Source: CAYPNF01 sp964411985
GTDB lineage: Bacteria; Verrucomicrobiota; Verrucomicrobiia; Limisphaerales; J093
Length of the DNA: 64,000 nt
NCBI GenBank assembly: GCA_964411985.1
Contig: CAYPNF010000020.1
Span: 66,559-130,558 of the forward strand
Direction of reading: 5' to 3'
Shown here: in pieces, positions 1 to 9,264 of the stretch
How the letters are laid out: each line of letters starts with the position of its first letter
Numbering within the stretch: position 1 is the first letter of the stretch
Made by a program: the position numbers and the translations under genes
Notes under the pieces: model-generated
Seen by the model: the letters and a program-made list of their open reading frames with translations, nothing else
Database searches by the model: none
Told to the model about the DNA's origin: nothing

Positions 1-1423
1 ACTCGATCCTGTTCCATTCCCGCCCCTGCCGACACCGGGCCGCGGCGGTCGCAGGGCCTGATCTGCCAAAGACCCAGAGCCGACCTTGAGGGTCGACCAG
101 GGCGGATTGATGCTTCTCCAGCCCGCAATCCACTTCGACGGGCTCGGCGGCCTGGGTCAACTCGGCGCGCAGTAGGCGGTCGCCTTTCAGGCTGATTCCC
201 CAGGCCGAGCCCTGCGGATCTACCGCAAGGATCTGTCGCATGCCTTTTACGGGAATGAAACGTCCCTGGGTCATGGCGACGACGTTGGACCGTCCTCCGA
301 ACCAGATGCCGTTCGTTCCCACCACAGTGTGAGGCGGAGGGAGGTCGGGATGGAACTTCCATTCATGAGCGCCTGGATGCCACCGGACCACCGTGCCGTA
401 ACCCACACACCAGAGGCTGCCATCGGGAGCCTCCGCGATCTTGTACAGGCGTCCTTCAGGCGGGTGCAGGAACACCGCGGAGACCTGCTCAAATCTCTGT
501 CCGGTCCACTGGCAGAAATGGAGCAGACCACGAGTGAAGTCTCGCGCTACGCCGTAAACCTTCCCCTCGCGGGTGGAACAAACAATCGTGGTCTCGGCTC
601 CATGCGCCCTCCACTGGCCTCCACTCAGGATCAGCAGTGAAGTCTCGCCCTGGGCAAAGAGTTGTCCCTGCTTGTCCTCGGCCAGCATCAGGATCCGGTC
701 CTCCGCTTCGTAGCCGGGGTCCCGGGGCGGGCCCCAGGATTGGCCATTCCACTGCACCCAACCCCGAGAGGTGGTGGCAAACCTCCGGGCTTTGGAATCG
801 CGGAAGTAGTGGATGACGTAATCCATGGGCAACCCCGCGTCGCGGTTGTACGTCTTCCACTGCCCATCGCGTAGAAAGCCCAGACCTCCCACCGTCGCGG
901 TCGGGTCGGGCCATTGGTCGCACGAGAACCAGAGCGCCCCGTCCGGGTCCTCTGCGATCTGTCTGACACCTTTCCCGGGGAGAGATTCGTCCGCTCCGCG
1001 CCGGTCATAGCGCTTGGTCCGGTGGTCGAACACGCCAGCCCCCGCGTCCGAACCCACCCATAATTCCCCTTTTGAGGTGACGCAGACAGATCGAATGAAG
1101 CTACTGGGCAGGTGGTCGTTGGTGTCGAATCGCTGCCATTGATACCCGTCATAGCGTCGTAAGCCATCGGTCGTGGCCAGCCAGACGGTTCCGTTCGTCT
1201 CGAACGCGATGTCAAATACGCGTGCATTCCCCGCGCCCGCATCCGATGTGAAAGAGGTCAATTGCCAGGAGCGGTCACGGACTGGGGTATACGACTCCTG
1301 GGCAGTCTTGGCGGGAGGAGCCAGCAGGAGGGTTAGCAGGAGGAGAACGAACCCCGGAGAGTTTCCCGTTTTACTGGAAAGAGTCACGCTCTTGCTTTCT
1401 AAGCTACTGGCCAAGAATGGCAT
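1..1423 (-). CDS. Exported two-component-regulator-type beta-propeller protein (C-terminus beyond the window)
   Basis: An open minus-strand frame runs from an ATG at 1423 to the left edge without a stop. The first 45 or so residues are a signal sequence (hydrophobic core GFVLLLLTLLLAPPA). Repeated blades follow of the kind DIAFETNGTVWLATTDGLRRYDG and GELWVGSDAGAGVFD, the pattern of ligand-binding sensor (Reg_prop) propellers found in hybrid histidine kinases and in stand-alone exported proteins. No histidine kinase or LytTR domain is visible because the gene leaves the window. A GTG at 1387 is an alternative start that would give a shorter n-region. It is divergent from accA, with 244 bp between them. 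Function beyond a sensory or scaffold propeller is unknown. Confidence 0.75.
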   Translation of the reverse strand, partial: MPFLASSLESKSVTLSSKTGNSPGFVLLLLTLLLAPPAKTAQESYTPVRDRSWQLTSFTSDAGAGNARVFDIAFETNGTVWLATTDGLRRYDGYQWQRFDTNDHLPSSFIRSVCVTSKGELWVGSDAGAGVFDHRTKRYDRRGADESLPGKGVRQIAEDPDGALWFSCDQWPDPTATVGGLGFLRDGQWKTYNRDAGLPMDYVIHYFRDSKARRFATTSRGWVQWNGQSWGPPRDPGYEAEDRILMLAEDKQGQLFAQGETSLLILSGGQWRAHGAETTIVCSTREGKVYGVARDFTRGLLHFCQWTGQRFEQVSAVFLHPPEGRLYKIAEAPDGSLWCVGYGTVVRWHPGAHEWKFHPDLPPPHTVVGTNGIWFGGRSNVVAMTQGRFIPVKGMRQILAVDPQGSAWGISLKGDRLLRAELTQAAEPVEVDCGLEKHQSALVDPQGRLWVFGRSGPATAAARCRQGREWNRIE

Positions 1424-1667
1424 AGACGAAAACAGCCAGAGGATGGCAATGTTGCCAGCCACGATCGTATCCTCTGCGAGAACAGGCAGCATCGATTTCA
1501 GGGGCAGTCTTCTCAAGACCAAGCGGTTCGTCAAGTATTGCCGTGGGGCCCCGGATGTGGCATAGAACCTCCTTCTCAGGGCTCTGAATTCGGCGTTGCG
1601 TGGGATCCCGTACATTCCTACACTCTTGCCGCAGTGAACCTGCGAATCGCGGCGCATCGCCTGCACC

Positions 1668-2666
1668 ATGAAACACTACCTCGATTTTGAGAAACCGATT
1701 GTTGAGCTCCAGAAGAAGCTGGAGGAACTCGTCAAACATTCGCAGGTGCACTCTTTGGATATTAACCTCCACGATGAGATCGCTCTGATCGAGGGGAAGA
1801 TTGCCGAGACCCGCCGGGAGATATTCTCGAACCTGACTGCTTGGCAGCGCGTGCAGTTAGCCCGGCATCCCCGCCGTCCCTACACGATGGATTACCTGAA
1901 GCTGGCGTTCACCGATTTCTCCGAATTGCATGGGGATCGCCTCTATGCGGACGATCGCGCTTTGGTGGGGGGATTTGCGAAGTTGGGTGGGCACCCGGTG
2001 ATGGTGTTGGGCACGCAAAAGGGCCGGGACACCAAGGAGAACATCCTCCGCAACTTCGGTTCGGCCCATCCTGAAGGCTACCGGAAGGCTCTGAGGCTCA
2101 TGCAGATGGCGAGTAAATTTCGACTCCCCATCATTACCCTCATCGACACTGCGGGCGCGTACCCGGGGATCGGGGCCGAGGAAAGACACATTGCCGAAGC
2201 CATTGCCGTGAATCTTCGGGAAATGACCTTGCTCGAGGTTCCGGTGGTGGCGGTGGTGCTGGGCGAGGGCGGATCGGGTGGGGCATTGGGGATTGGGGTT
2301 GCGGATCGAGTACTGATTCTGGAGAATGCCTACTACTCGGTCATTAGCCCGGAAGGGTGCGCGGCGATCCTCTGGAAGGACCGCACCGCTGCGCCCAAGG
2401 CAGCCGAGGCGCTCCGAATCACGGCCAAGGACCTGCTTCAGTTGAAGTTGGTTGATGAGGTTGTTCTGGAACCACTTGGGGGTGCGCACAACGATCGTAC
2501 CGCCATGGCTGAAACCTTTCGGGAGGTCGTTGTTCGCCATCTACAGGAACTCATGGCGATGAGCAACGAGGAGCGCCTCCAGCAGCGCTATGCCAAGTAC
2601 CGGTCTTTTGGCCATTTTCAAACCAACGCTACTCATCCTGTTCCCGCCGAAACTGATACCGCCTAA
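1668..2666 (+). CDS. accA: Acetyl-CoA carboxylase carboxyltransferase subunit alpha
   Basis: AccA is the alpha half of the carboxyltransferase that moves CO2 from carboxybiotin to acetyl-CoA in the first step of fatty-acid synthesis; it works in the cytoplasm with AccD. The 332-residue length is normal. The N-terminal coiled-coil-like segment (FEKPIVELQKKLEEL) is typical, and the crotonase-like core carries the glycine-rich GEGGSGGALG loop and the AGAYPGIGAEER stretch of the family. accD, accB and accC are not adjacent. manA follows after 44 bp on the same strand. No clear Shine-Dalgarno sequence is seen before the ATG, but the family N-terminus fits this start. Confidence 0.96.
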   Translation: MKHYLDFEKPIVELQKKLEELVKHSQVHSLDINLHDEIALIEGKIAETRREIFSNLTAWQRVQLARHPRRPYTMDYLKLAFTDFSELHGDRLYADDRALVGGFAKLGGHPVMVLGTQKGRDTKENILRNFGSAHPEGYRKALRLMQMASKFRLPIITLIDTAGAYPGIGAEERHIAEAIAVNLREMTLLEVPVVAVVLGEGGSGGALGIGVADRVLILENAYYSVISPEGCAAILWKDRTAAPKAAEALRITAKDLLQLKLVDEVVLEPLGGAHNDRTAMAETFREVVVRHLQELMAMSNEERLQQRYAKYRSFGHFQTNATHPVPAETDTA

Positions 2667-2710
2667 CCCGCCCGCTGGCCGCAGTGGGCCCTCACGACCT
2701 GCGATCCTCT

Positions 2711-3694
2711 ATGCCGCCCCTCTATCCTCTGAGATTCCATCCGGTCTACAAAGAGCGGGTTTGGGGAGGTCGGAACCTGGAACGGCTTTACCGCAGGTCC
2801 CTGCCTCCACAACGATCGATTGGTGAATCCTGGGAGATTACCGATCGGCCCGAGGAGGTGAGTGTTGTGTCCGATGGGCCACTGGCGGGAGAGACCCTTC
2901 GATCGCTCTTGGAGCATCGTCCGGTGGAGTTGATGGGGGGCGCGCGAACGCAGGGGGGCCGGTTTCCGCTCCTTGTGAAAATCCTGGATGCGCAGGACAC
3001 TCTGTCACTGCAAGTTCATCCTCCCGCTGCGATCGCACCCCAGTACGGGGGAGAACCCAAAACCGAGATGTGGTATGTCACGCATGCCACTCCACAGGCG
3101 CAGCTCTTTGCCGGACTGAAGCGAACGGTGACTCGGGCTGGATTCGAGAGTGCCCTCGCAGCAGGCCAAGTGGAGGGATGTTTCCACCGGGTCGGGGTGA
3201 GGGCGGGCGACTCCATGTTTCTTCCCAGCGGCCGGGTTCACGCCATCGGAGCGGGCAACGTTATCTTTGAGATTCAGCAGAACTCGGATACGACCTATCG
3301 GGTGTTCGATTGGAATCGGGTGGGGTTGGATGGAGAACCGCGCGAGCTCCATCTTCGGGAATCCCTCGCATCGATTGATTTCAACGACTTTGAGCCTTCG
3401 CTCACACCTGTGATCTGGGAGGCTGCGGGGAAAGCACAGCGCCGGATGCTGGTGTCCGATCCGCTTTTCCAAGTCTGGGAGATGCTTTGGAGTGTGCCAG
3501 GGGAAGTTGGCTTGCCTGTGCCTGATCATCCCCACGTAGTGGGAGTGATCCGGGGTTGCCTCGAACTGGCTGGGGACCAGACTGGTCCAACGATGCAAAT
3601 GGGGCCAGGCGACTTCTGCCTGGTGCCTGCGAGTTGCAGTCACTTTCGTATGCTAGCCTCGGAGGCGGTTTGTCTCGTGGCGGTTCCTTGCTGA
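2711..3694 (+). CDS. manA: Class I mannose-6-phosphate isomerase
   Basis: Cupin-fold zinc enzyme that interconverts mannose 6-phosphate and fructose 6-phosphate. The start motif RFHPVYKERVWGGRNLE, the metal-binding SLQVHP segment, KTEMWYV and the GRVHAIGAGNVIFEIQQNSDTTYRVFDW block are all in the order expected for bacterial class I isomerases. Length (327 residues) matches the short bacterial form. The ATG at 2711 is preferred over an upstream non-ATG codon at 2684 because the family N-terminus starts just after it. It is convergent with cbiQ, with only 16 bp between the stops. Confidence 0.93.
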   Translation: MPPLYPLRFHPVYKERVWGGRNLERLYRRSLPPQRSIGESWEITDRPEEVSVVSDGPLAGETLRSLLEHRPVELMGGARTQGGRFPLLVKILDAQDTLSLQVHPPAAIAPQYGGEPKTEMWYVTHATPQAQLFAGLKRTVTRAGFESALAAGQVEGCFHRVGVRAGDSMFLPSGRVHAIGAGNVIFEIQQNSDTTYRVFDWNRVGLDGEPRELHLRESLASIDFNDFEPSLTPVIWEAAGKAQRRMLVSDPLFQVWEMLWSVPGEVGLPVPDHPHVVGVIRGCLELAGDQTGPTMQMGPGDFCLVPASCSHFRMLASEAVCLVAVPC

Positions 3695-3710
3695 GGCGAC
3701 GTAGCCCGGT

Positions 3711-4295
3711 CTACTCCTCGCCACGGTACCCTCGCGCCACCATGGCTTGGTGAACCCTTTCGGCTCGTTCATAAGCCCGGATGAAAAGCGTTCCCAGCGA
3801 ACCTGCCAGGGCTTGGAACTCGCGCGTGCGAGAAGCAGAGAACGTCCTGGCCTGACGCGCTAGCTGGAGCCGATGCCATTCGTCCGAGAGCACCGAGTAA
3901 TAGCGTCCCCAGAACGCAAGGGTCTCCAGGAGCAGTCCCGGAAAACGCAAGTGCCGTAGCCCCGCCAGGAGGTCATGGAACGAGACAACGCGCAGCAGCA
4001 AAACCGCGATCCATAGGCTCAGGCAGGACTTGAGGACCAGACTGGAAGCGCGCGCTTTCCACTCCGGCTGTCCCACCAACCCCAGCGCCACCACGCACGA
4101 GAACATTACCAGGACTCCCATGCGCCGCAACAGAGGAGCCCATTCCACGCGGAGGAGGCAGCTGACTCCCAGCAGGGGCAAAACCAGCAGCGGCAGCCAG
4201 ACTGCGGAGAGGCGGGGCCAGAGGCTTACGGCCACCACGGCTCCCAGAGCGACGAGAATGCGCCGGGCGGCTTGGGCAGGGGTGAGCGTGCGCAT
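3711..4295 (-). CDS. cbiQ: Energy-coupling-factor transmembrane protein, CbiQ-like
   Basis: EcfT/CbiQ-type membrane subunit that couples ATPases to a substrate-binding membrane subunit in Co or Ni uptake. It is a 194-residue hydrophobic protein with several membrane spans. The C-terminal segment ERAERVHQAMVARGYRG is the arginine-containing coupling helix typical of CbiQ, which docks on the ATPase. The start codon shares one base with the cbiM stop (TGATG), so the two are translationally coupled. No ATPase gene (cbiO) follows; the next gene is the convergent manA. Confidence 0.88.
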   Translation of the reverse strand: MRTLTPAQAARRILVALGAVVAVSLWPRLSAVWLPLLVLPLLGVSCLLRVEWAPLLRRMGVLVMFSCVVALGLVGQPEWKARASSLVLKSCLSLWIAVLLLRVVSFHDLLAGLRHLRFPGLLLETLAFWGRYYSVLSDEWHRLQLARQARTFSASRTREFQALAGSLGTLFIRAYERAERVHQAMVARGYRGEE

Positions 4296-5263
4296 CAGGA
4301 GGGAGAGTCCGTACGGGTTCTTCTGGCCTTTTCTCCAGCACCGGCCAGGATGCGGCCGCCGCCCAAGGTGACGATGAAAACCGTGAGCAGGCCTGCCGAT
4401 CCGGCGAGAATCGTGGCCAGCCTTTCGGACCGAACGCCCGGCATTGTGTAATCGGGCAGGGGAGATGCGCTGACGGTGCGGCTTTGGTGCTCGAAGCCGA
4501 GTCTTGCAGCGACCCGCTCGAGACCGTCCGGCAGGGACGATGCAAAGGGGGCAAGCAGTAGCACCACACCCAAAGAGGCTGCCAATCCGTATCCCACCAG
4601 TTTGCCACGGGGAAAGGGCGCGCTGGTCCCCCGGTGCGGCTCATAGATCAGGTCCGGGCGCACCTGAAAGACGAAGGAGATCACCGCGAAAGTGATGGCG
4701 GCCTCCCCGAGTCCAATCGCCACGTGGGTCAAGGTCATGGCGGGTACGACCAGGCGGAAAGGGACCGTTTCGGCGAGCGCCAGTTCCGCGGCGCAGGCGG
4801 CGGCGGCGAGAACTACGGAGACCCAGGCCGCGCCCGCAGCCCTGATAGGAATCCACCGTTTCTGAGGCAGGAACCATTGCAGGGCGCGAAAAGCGAGGTA
4901 GCCAGTTCCGGCTCCCAGGATACTCAGGTTCAGGATGTTCGCCCCCAAAGCGGTGATGCCGCCGTCCTGAAACAAGAGGCATTGCACCAGAAGCACCGTG
5001 GTGAGGCAAAGGATGCCTGCGGCGGGACCTAGCAGGATAGCCGCTAGCGCTCCCCCCATCAGGTGGCCGGATGTTCCTCCTGCCACCGGGAAATTGACCA
5101 TCTGCCCGGCAAACACGAACGCCGACATCACGCCCAGCAGCGGTAATGTGCGGTCGCTCCACTCCCTTCGGGCTTGGACAGTCGCCCAGCCCACCCCGCT
5201 TGCCGCCAGACACAAGCTGGCCGCGCAGGTTCGCGCATCAAGAAATCCATCCGGCACATGCAC
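4295..5263 (-). CDS. cbiM: CbiM-like Co/Ni uptake substrate-binding membrane protein with CbiN-like tail
   Basis: The first residues, HVPDGFLDA, are the diagnostic CbiM N-terminus (usual form MHIPDGFL) whose amino group and histidine bind the metal. This fixes the start at a GTG codon. The seven-span CbiM domain covers about residues 1-205. The rest (PDYTMPGV... followed by one more span and a polar tail) resembles the CbiN/PDGLE subunit fused on, as in many CbiMN proteins. Cobalt or nickel cannot be told apart from sequence alone. No cobalamin riboswitch or NikR-like dyad was seen in the 73 bp upstream. Confidence 0.87.
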   Translation of the reverse strand: MHVPDGFLDARTCAASLCLAASGVGWATVQARREWSDRTLPLLGVMSAFVFAGQMVNFPVAGGTSGHLMGGALAAILLGPAAGILCLTTVLLVQCLLFQDGGITALGANILNLSILGAGTGYLAFRALQWFLPQKRWIPIRAAGAAWVSVVLAAAACAAELALAETVPFRLVVPAMTLTHVAIGLGEAAITFAVISFVFQVRPDLIYEPHRGTSAPFPRGKLVGYGLAASLGVVLLLAPFASSLPDGLERVAARLGFEHQSRTVSASPLPDYTMPGVRSERLATILAGSAGLLTVFIVTLGGGRILAGAGEKARRTRTDSPS

Positions 5264-5336
5264 GGATCCAGTCTCAGGCTGTCAACCGGAATTGGCAAGT
5301 TTTCGATCCCGAGTTTAGGGGGGCGCCAGTCTGGAA

Positions 5337-6428
5337 TCAGTTCACCTGCCGCAGGTCGACAATCTCGCCTGGCCGGAGCTTGGAACCGGGAGGAATGGTT
5401 ACGTGCATCGCCAGGCTCAACTCCGCAGTCTGATTGGTTGGCATTCCCAGGAGCATGGCGGGGGTAGGTTCCAGACGCGGGCTCACGCCGGTGATTTCAG
5501 CGACACCCGAGGTTCGCCGTACGGTCCGGGTACGCACTTCCAGTTTCATCCCCACGAGCGGCTCAAAGTTGGACGGCTGGCGCGCGTACGCCACAATCCG
5601 CTCCGCTTCCGACCCGGAGATGGTGATGAGCTGCTCACCCGCGACGATATTCTCGCCATTGCGCCGGTAGACATAGGTTACGGTGCCTGCGATGGGAGCC
5701 CGTAGCACCAGCGGCTCGAGTTGGGCCTCCGTGAGCCGCAGATTGGCCTCTTGGACGGCGATGGCGCCGCGGAGCGCCTTCTCATCCGCGGAAGAATCTG
5801 CTGCGCCCACCATTGTACGCAAACCTGTGAGTGATTGTCCCACGTCGCGAACCAGCTTTTCCCTCTCCAGAACCTCCTCCTGGAGGGCTTGGTAGTCGCG
5901 CTTGGCCAATTCATACTCCTGGCGGCTGGCGATCGGATTATTGACGTCGGAAACGAGTGCCTCAATGCGCATGAGTTCGGACAGTGCGTACTGGGCCTTG
6001 GCCTTGGCGGAAGCCAACTGGACACGTTGGTCGAGCCAATCCATGTTCAACTGCTCCAAGTTCAGACGATTCCGATCTCGGTTCAGCAGTGGGCTGGCTC
6101 CCGCGCGAAGCACTTCAATTTCCCCCCGGAAAACATCCAGAGAGCTCTCGATCAGTTTTGGGTCCGTGCGTAGGACCGTGACTACGGGATCGCCAGCCTT
6201 AACCTGCTGAAAACGCTCGACCCGGAGATCGTGGAGCATGCCAGGGAAGACACTGGTGACGGTTGCCTGGGAAGATTCCACTTGGCCGATGAGCACGGGT
6301 GGGACGACATGATTTTGCCAGAGGTGGACCGCAGCCAGAGTGGTGGCTGAGAATACCAGGACGGGAAGCGCCTGGCTCTTGAACATACGCCACCGCTGAC
6401 TGAGTGGAATAGGGATGGGATCGCGCAT
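5337..6428 (-). CDS. HlyD-family periplasmic adaptor (membrane fusion protein)
   Basis: One N-terminal membrane anchor (about residues 18-36) is followed by a biotinyl-lipoyl-like half (VTSVFPGMLHDLRVERFQQVKAGDPVVTV), a long alpha-helical hairpin (about residues 80-220), the second lipoyl half (RAPIAGTVTYVYRRNGENIVAGEQLITI) and a beta-barrel region. This is the order found in HlyD/EmrA adaptors that bridge an inner-membrane exporter to the outer membrane. It is the last gene of the VTC - DUF4956 - HlyD operon, 9 bp downstream of the DUF4956 gene. No exporter or outer-membrane channel is beside it, so its partner is unknown. Confidence 0.85.
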   Translation of the reverse strand: MRDPIPIPLSQRWRMFKSQALPVLVFSATTLAAVHLWQNHVVPPVLIGQVESSQATVTSVFPGMLHDLRVERFQQVKAGDPVVTVLRTDPKLIESSLDVFRGEIEVLRAGASPLLNRDRNRLNLEQLNMDWLDQRVQLASAKAKAQYALSELMRIEALVSDVNNPIASRQEYELAKRDYQALQEEVLEREKLVRDVGQSLTGLRTMVGAADSSADEKALRGAIAVQEANLRLTEAQLEPLVLRAPIAGTVTYVYRRNGENIVAGEQLITISGSEAERIVAYARQPSNFEPLVGMKLEVRTRTVRRTSGVAEITGVSPRLEPTPAMLLGMPTNQTAELSLAMHVTIPPGSKLRPGEIVDLRQVN

Positions 6429-6437
6429 GGAGAATTC

Positions 6438-7130
6438 CTAAAGCTCTGATTCGTCCTCCGCCTGAAGGCTGGTGACTCGAGAAACACCCTGAAACCCGCG
6501 GAGTTCCTCAAGCAGTTCTTCCAGTCGGTTGGGATCGCGAAGCAGGAGTCGGTAAGACAAATCCGTTCCACCATGGCCCTCGTTGGATCTTTGGCTGGCA
6601 CACTGGGCCTTGCGACTGTGGCGGCCAAGCACGGTCCGTAGATCTGCCAACTCGGCGACTGGCCGGCCCCAGTGGAGGTTGAGAATCATGTCGTATCGGT
6701 GGCGGCTGCCGAAAGCCGTGAACCAGAGGTAGAGCAGGATGGAACAGGTCAGAAGACATACCACGACTGCGATAGGAAAACGCTGGGTACCCGCCGCCAT
6801 GCCAATCACCAGGCTCGAGAGGATGTAACAGGTGTCCAGAGTGTCCCGGAGGATGTTGCGGAAACGCACGATGGCAAAGACCGCCATCATTCCGAATGCA
6901 GTCACCAGGTTGTTGGAGAGCACTTGCATGACGGCGGCGACCAGCACCGGCATCAGAATCAGGGAGTTCACGAAAGAGCGGGAATAAGAGAGCCCGCTGT
7001 GCGTGAGCATGTAAACCCAAGCCACAATGTGTCCCGATAGGAAGGCTAGTAGCAGTCCCAGGAGCAGCCCGGGGACATTCAGGGGAGCACTGGAATAGTC
7101 CCCGCGCAGAAAGCTATCAAGGATAGACAT
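6438..7130 (-). CDS. DUF4956 family membrane protein
   Basis: 230 residues with about four membrane spans in the first 140 residues. The central VFAIVRFRNILRDTLDTCYILSSLVIGMAAG block is the conserved core of DUF4956. The soluble C-terminal region of about 85 residues (DLSYRLLLRDPNRLEELLEELRGF) resembles a small ACT-like or regulatory domain. The function of the family is not established, but its genes often sit beside VTC-domain genes, as here (9 bp apart). A role as the membrane partner of the polymerase-like protein is an inference from context. Confidence 0.82.
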   Translation of the reverse strand: MSILDSFLRGDYSSAPLNVPGLLLGLLLAFLSGHIVAWVYMLTHSGLSYSRSFVNSLILMPVLVAAVMQVLSNNLVTAFGMMAVFAIVRFRNILRDTLDTCYILSSLVIGMAAGTQRFPIAVVVCLLTCSILLYLWFTAFGSRHRYDMILNLHWGRPVAELADLRTVLGRHSRKAQCASQRSNEGHGGTDLSYRLLLRDPNRLEELLEELRGFQGVSRVTSLQAEDESEL

Positions 7131-7139
7131 AAAGAAGCA

Positions 7140-8069
7140 TCACTGGTCTGCAACGTTCCCGATGCAGACGGGTTTTGGATCAGAGAAAATGGGATTCCGT
7201 TTGTGCGCCCCCTTGGTTCCACCTTGCTGATGCCGGGGTGGGCGAACCTTCTCGAAGGGGGCTCGGACTTGCTGGGGGGCAGGTGACTCTTGCACAGTCC
7301 GCACCGCTGTGTCCTCCACCATTCTCCATAAAAAGGCCGCTTCGCCTGTGGTATAGATCCCGTCGGCATACTTGGCGGCAGAGCCCCTCTGCAAACCGAA
7401 GACCCGTACCAAGTCACCAAACCAGTTGGGAAACCGACCGGTGAATTTTAGCTCGAGGATCACCTCATTACCGAAGGGTTTAACGTAGTGGCCCATTTCG
7501 GTGGAGAGGTTGGCGGAAAACTCAGGGCACACCCGGACCTGTCGGTCCATCGTGACCCGTACCGAGTTATCATAGGTGCTCACCCAGGCTTCCCGGAGAT
7601 ACGCGACATGGGCCACCGGATGTGCCCGCATCTCAGTCATGAGTTGGCAGAAATTCTGCAAAGCTCGCAGCTGTTTGGGGGAGTTGTTGAGCAGGTGCAC
7701 AGGGTCCGGCAGGTGACCGCCCAGCAACCAAGCCACCGCTTCCTTCCTAACACCTCCGCGCTGCTTGAGAATCGCCTCATTCATCCGCCGCTTAATCTCG
7801 AAGAAAACCGGTGACGTGGGCGAGTCGTCGTAATAGCGCATCCGCAGCTTGAGTCGGTTCTTGTTGCCGTTGATGGTGTGGCGGTAGGTCGCCAGATCGG
7901 GGGAGTCGAGGTAGATACTGTGAATGGGATAGGCGAAATTGGGTTTGTCGACCCCGTTCTCATCCAGTTCTAGGTAGCACCGGACGAAGTCGCGAATCCT
8001 CAACGCCGTGTCTTCACTGACATGGTACTTTAGCTCAAGGCGTTGCAGTTGGAGCCGATCCGCACTCAT
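7140..8069 (-). CDS. VTC-domain polyphosphate polymerase-like protein
   Basis: The VTC domain belongs to the triphosphate-tunnel metalloenzyme fold and in yeast makes polyphosphate from ATP. The tunnel motifs are visible: LELKYHV at the start, IHSIYLDSPDL, NKNRLKLRMRYY, FFEIKRR, and later EVILELKF with alternating charged residues. The ATG at 8069 is chosen because the ELKYHV strand then lies near residue 12, as in homologues; an upstream ATG at 8117 would add 16 poorly supported residues. First gene of a three-gene operon. Whether it makes polyphosphate or acts on another substrate cannot be told from sequence. Confidence 0.87.
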   Translation of the reverse strand: MSADRLQLQRLELKYHVSEDTALRIRDFVRCYLELDENGVDKPNFAYPIHSIYLDSPDLATYRHTINGNKNRLKLRMRYYDDSPTSPVFFEIKRRMNEAILKQRGGVRKEAVAWLLGGHLPDPVHLLNNSPKQLRALQNFCQLMTEMRAHPVAHVAYLREAWVSTYDNSVRVTMDRQVRVCPEFSANLSTEMGHYVKPFGNEVILELKFTGRFPNWFGDLVRVFGLQRGSAAKYADGIYTTGEAAFLWRMVEDTAVRTVQESPAPQQVRAPFEKVRPPRHQQGGTKGAHKRNPIFSDPKPVCIGNVADQ

Positions 8070-8344
8070 CTTCGCAATCCCTACACGTCTTACATTCAGC
8101 GGACTACTTCTGAACACTCATTGTCACCCTAATGTAACAATCGAGTCAAGTTACACAATGTTGCTTCTGCCAAAGCAGTTACAATAACCCGGCTTAAGAC
8201 ACCATTAAGAACATCAAGCATCTCAACGGTTTCAAAATAAAGCATTATCAGTACCAACGTCAGGAATAGTCCTCTACTTAAGTTAAATCAATGGTTCTGA
8301 GGCGGACCCGCCTTGGCTAGCGCCCGGCGCAAGCAGCGCTTTGT

Positions 8345-8890
8345 TCAGGGCTTCGAGCCCGAACTCCAAGCCTGGATTTCGGCCCAAAGTGGCTGCATAT
8401 CCTTGTCTTTCAACGCCATAAACCTGACGGCAGCCTTGTCCGAGACTTGGATCGCCTGTTTCAACCATTGTCGCGCCTGGTCCAATTGCCCGAGTTGACA
8501 ACAATAACACGCAAGATTGTAAGGTATGGTCATGATGCCCGGAAAGCGGGCTGCTTGCTGGTGCAACAGATCCAAGGCTTCCTGGGTCTGCCCGAGTTCG
8601 TGCAGGGCGTAAGATTGGTGGATCCAGCCGTCGACCTCTCCCGGATGAAGAGCGACGATACGGCGGGCAAAGGCCACCGCTTCCACCCACTGTTTGCGGA
8701 CGGCCAGGATCCGCCATCGCAGGCCCATCACCGCCGGATGCTCTCGGTTGGCCGCGCTCACCTTGTCCAATTCGAGTTCCGCTTCCACGGGCACCCCCAG
8801 GTCCAGCCATCCATCGGCAGCGCTGCAATGATGATGATCGGGGGACTCGATTGGCTGCATTGCGGAAACGTGGCTGAGCCGGAGCAGCAT
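8345..8890 (-). CDS. Tetratricopeptide-repeat protein
   Basis: 181 residues. From about residue 65 two to three TPR-like units can be read (WVEAVAFARRIVALHP, GQTQEALDLLHQQAARFP, GQLDQARQWLKQAI), each with the small-residue and aromatic spacing of TPR helices. No signal peptide or catalytic motif is present. It stands alone between the VTC operon promoter region and the lpoB operon. Likely a cytosolic protein-protein interaction module; its partner is unknown. An ATG at 8860 is an alternative start. Confidence 0.7.
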   Translation of the reverse strand: MLLRLSHVSAMQPIESPDHHHCSAADGWLDLGVPVEAELELDKVSAANREHPAVMGLRWRILAVRKQWVEAVAFARRIVALHPGEVDGWIHQSYALHELGQTQEALDLLHQQAARFPGIMTIPYNLACYCCQLGQLDQARQWLKQAIQVSDKAAVRFMALKDKDMQPLWAEIQAWSSGSKP

Positions 8891-9264
8891 GCCAAGCGTA
8901 AATCACGCTTCCTGCTGAGTTAATCCGTGGTTTCGTCGCGTGGATCCATCACCGGCTCAGGGAGATGCAAAACGTTCACAGCAGGAGCAGGAAGAGATTG
9001 CGCCACGCCCGGTCTGTGGTAACTGTTTGGGGGTGTTCGCCTTGAGCTGTTCTGAATAGGGCTTGGGCAGCACAGGTCTAATACGCTGACGGTCTATGAT
9101 GATTGCCCATGGAATGAGGTTGAGTGGGGTGGAGGTTGCGAGCCTGCCAAGGTTCGTGGCCTTTGGGTTGCGTCGGGCCGTTACGGTTTCCGCTTGGAAT
9201 TTTCCAGTCCGCCGCTGACCCTCTCAGTGGCCTTAATGATCAAAACCTGATTCCCTTGATTCCC
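8891..9264. other. Intergenic region between the TPR gene and lpoB
   Basis: 374 bp between divergent genes. No RNA gene, repeat array or convincing ORF was seen. It should hold the promoters of both flanking genes, but no confident -35/-10 pair was recognised. A frame open from 9124 in phase with lpoB lacks lipoprotein-signal character until the ATG at 9265. Confidence 0.5.

Noticed and set aside
5264..5336. Possible cobalamin or nickel riboswitch before cbiM
   Set aside because: Only 73 bp are available and no B12-box or NiCo-type four-way junction can be drawn.
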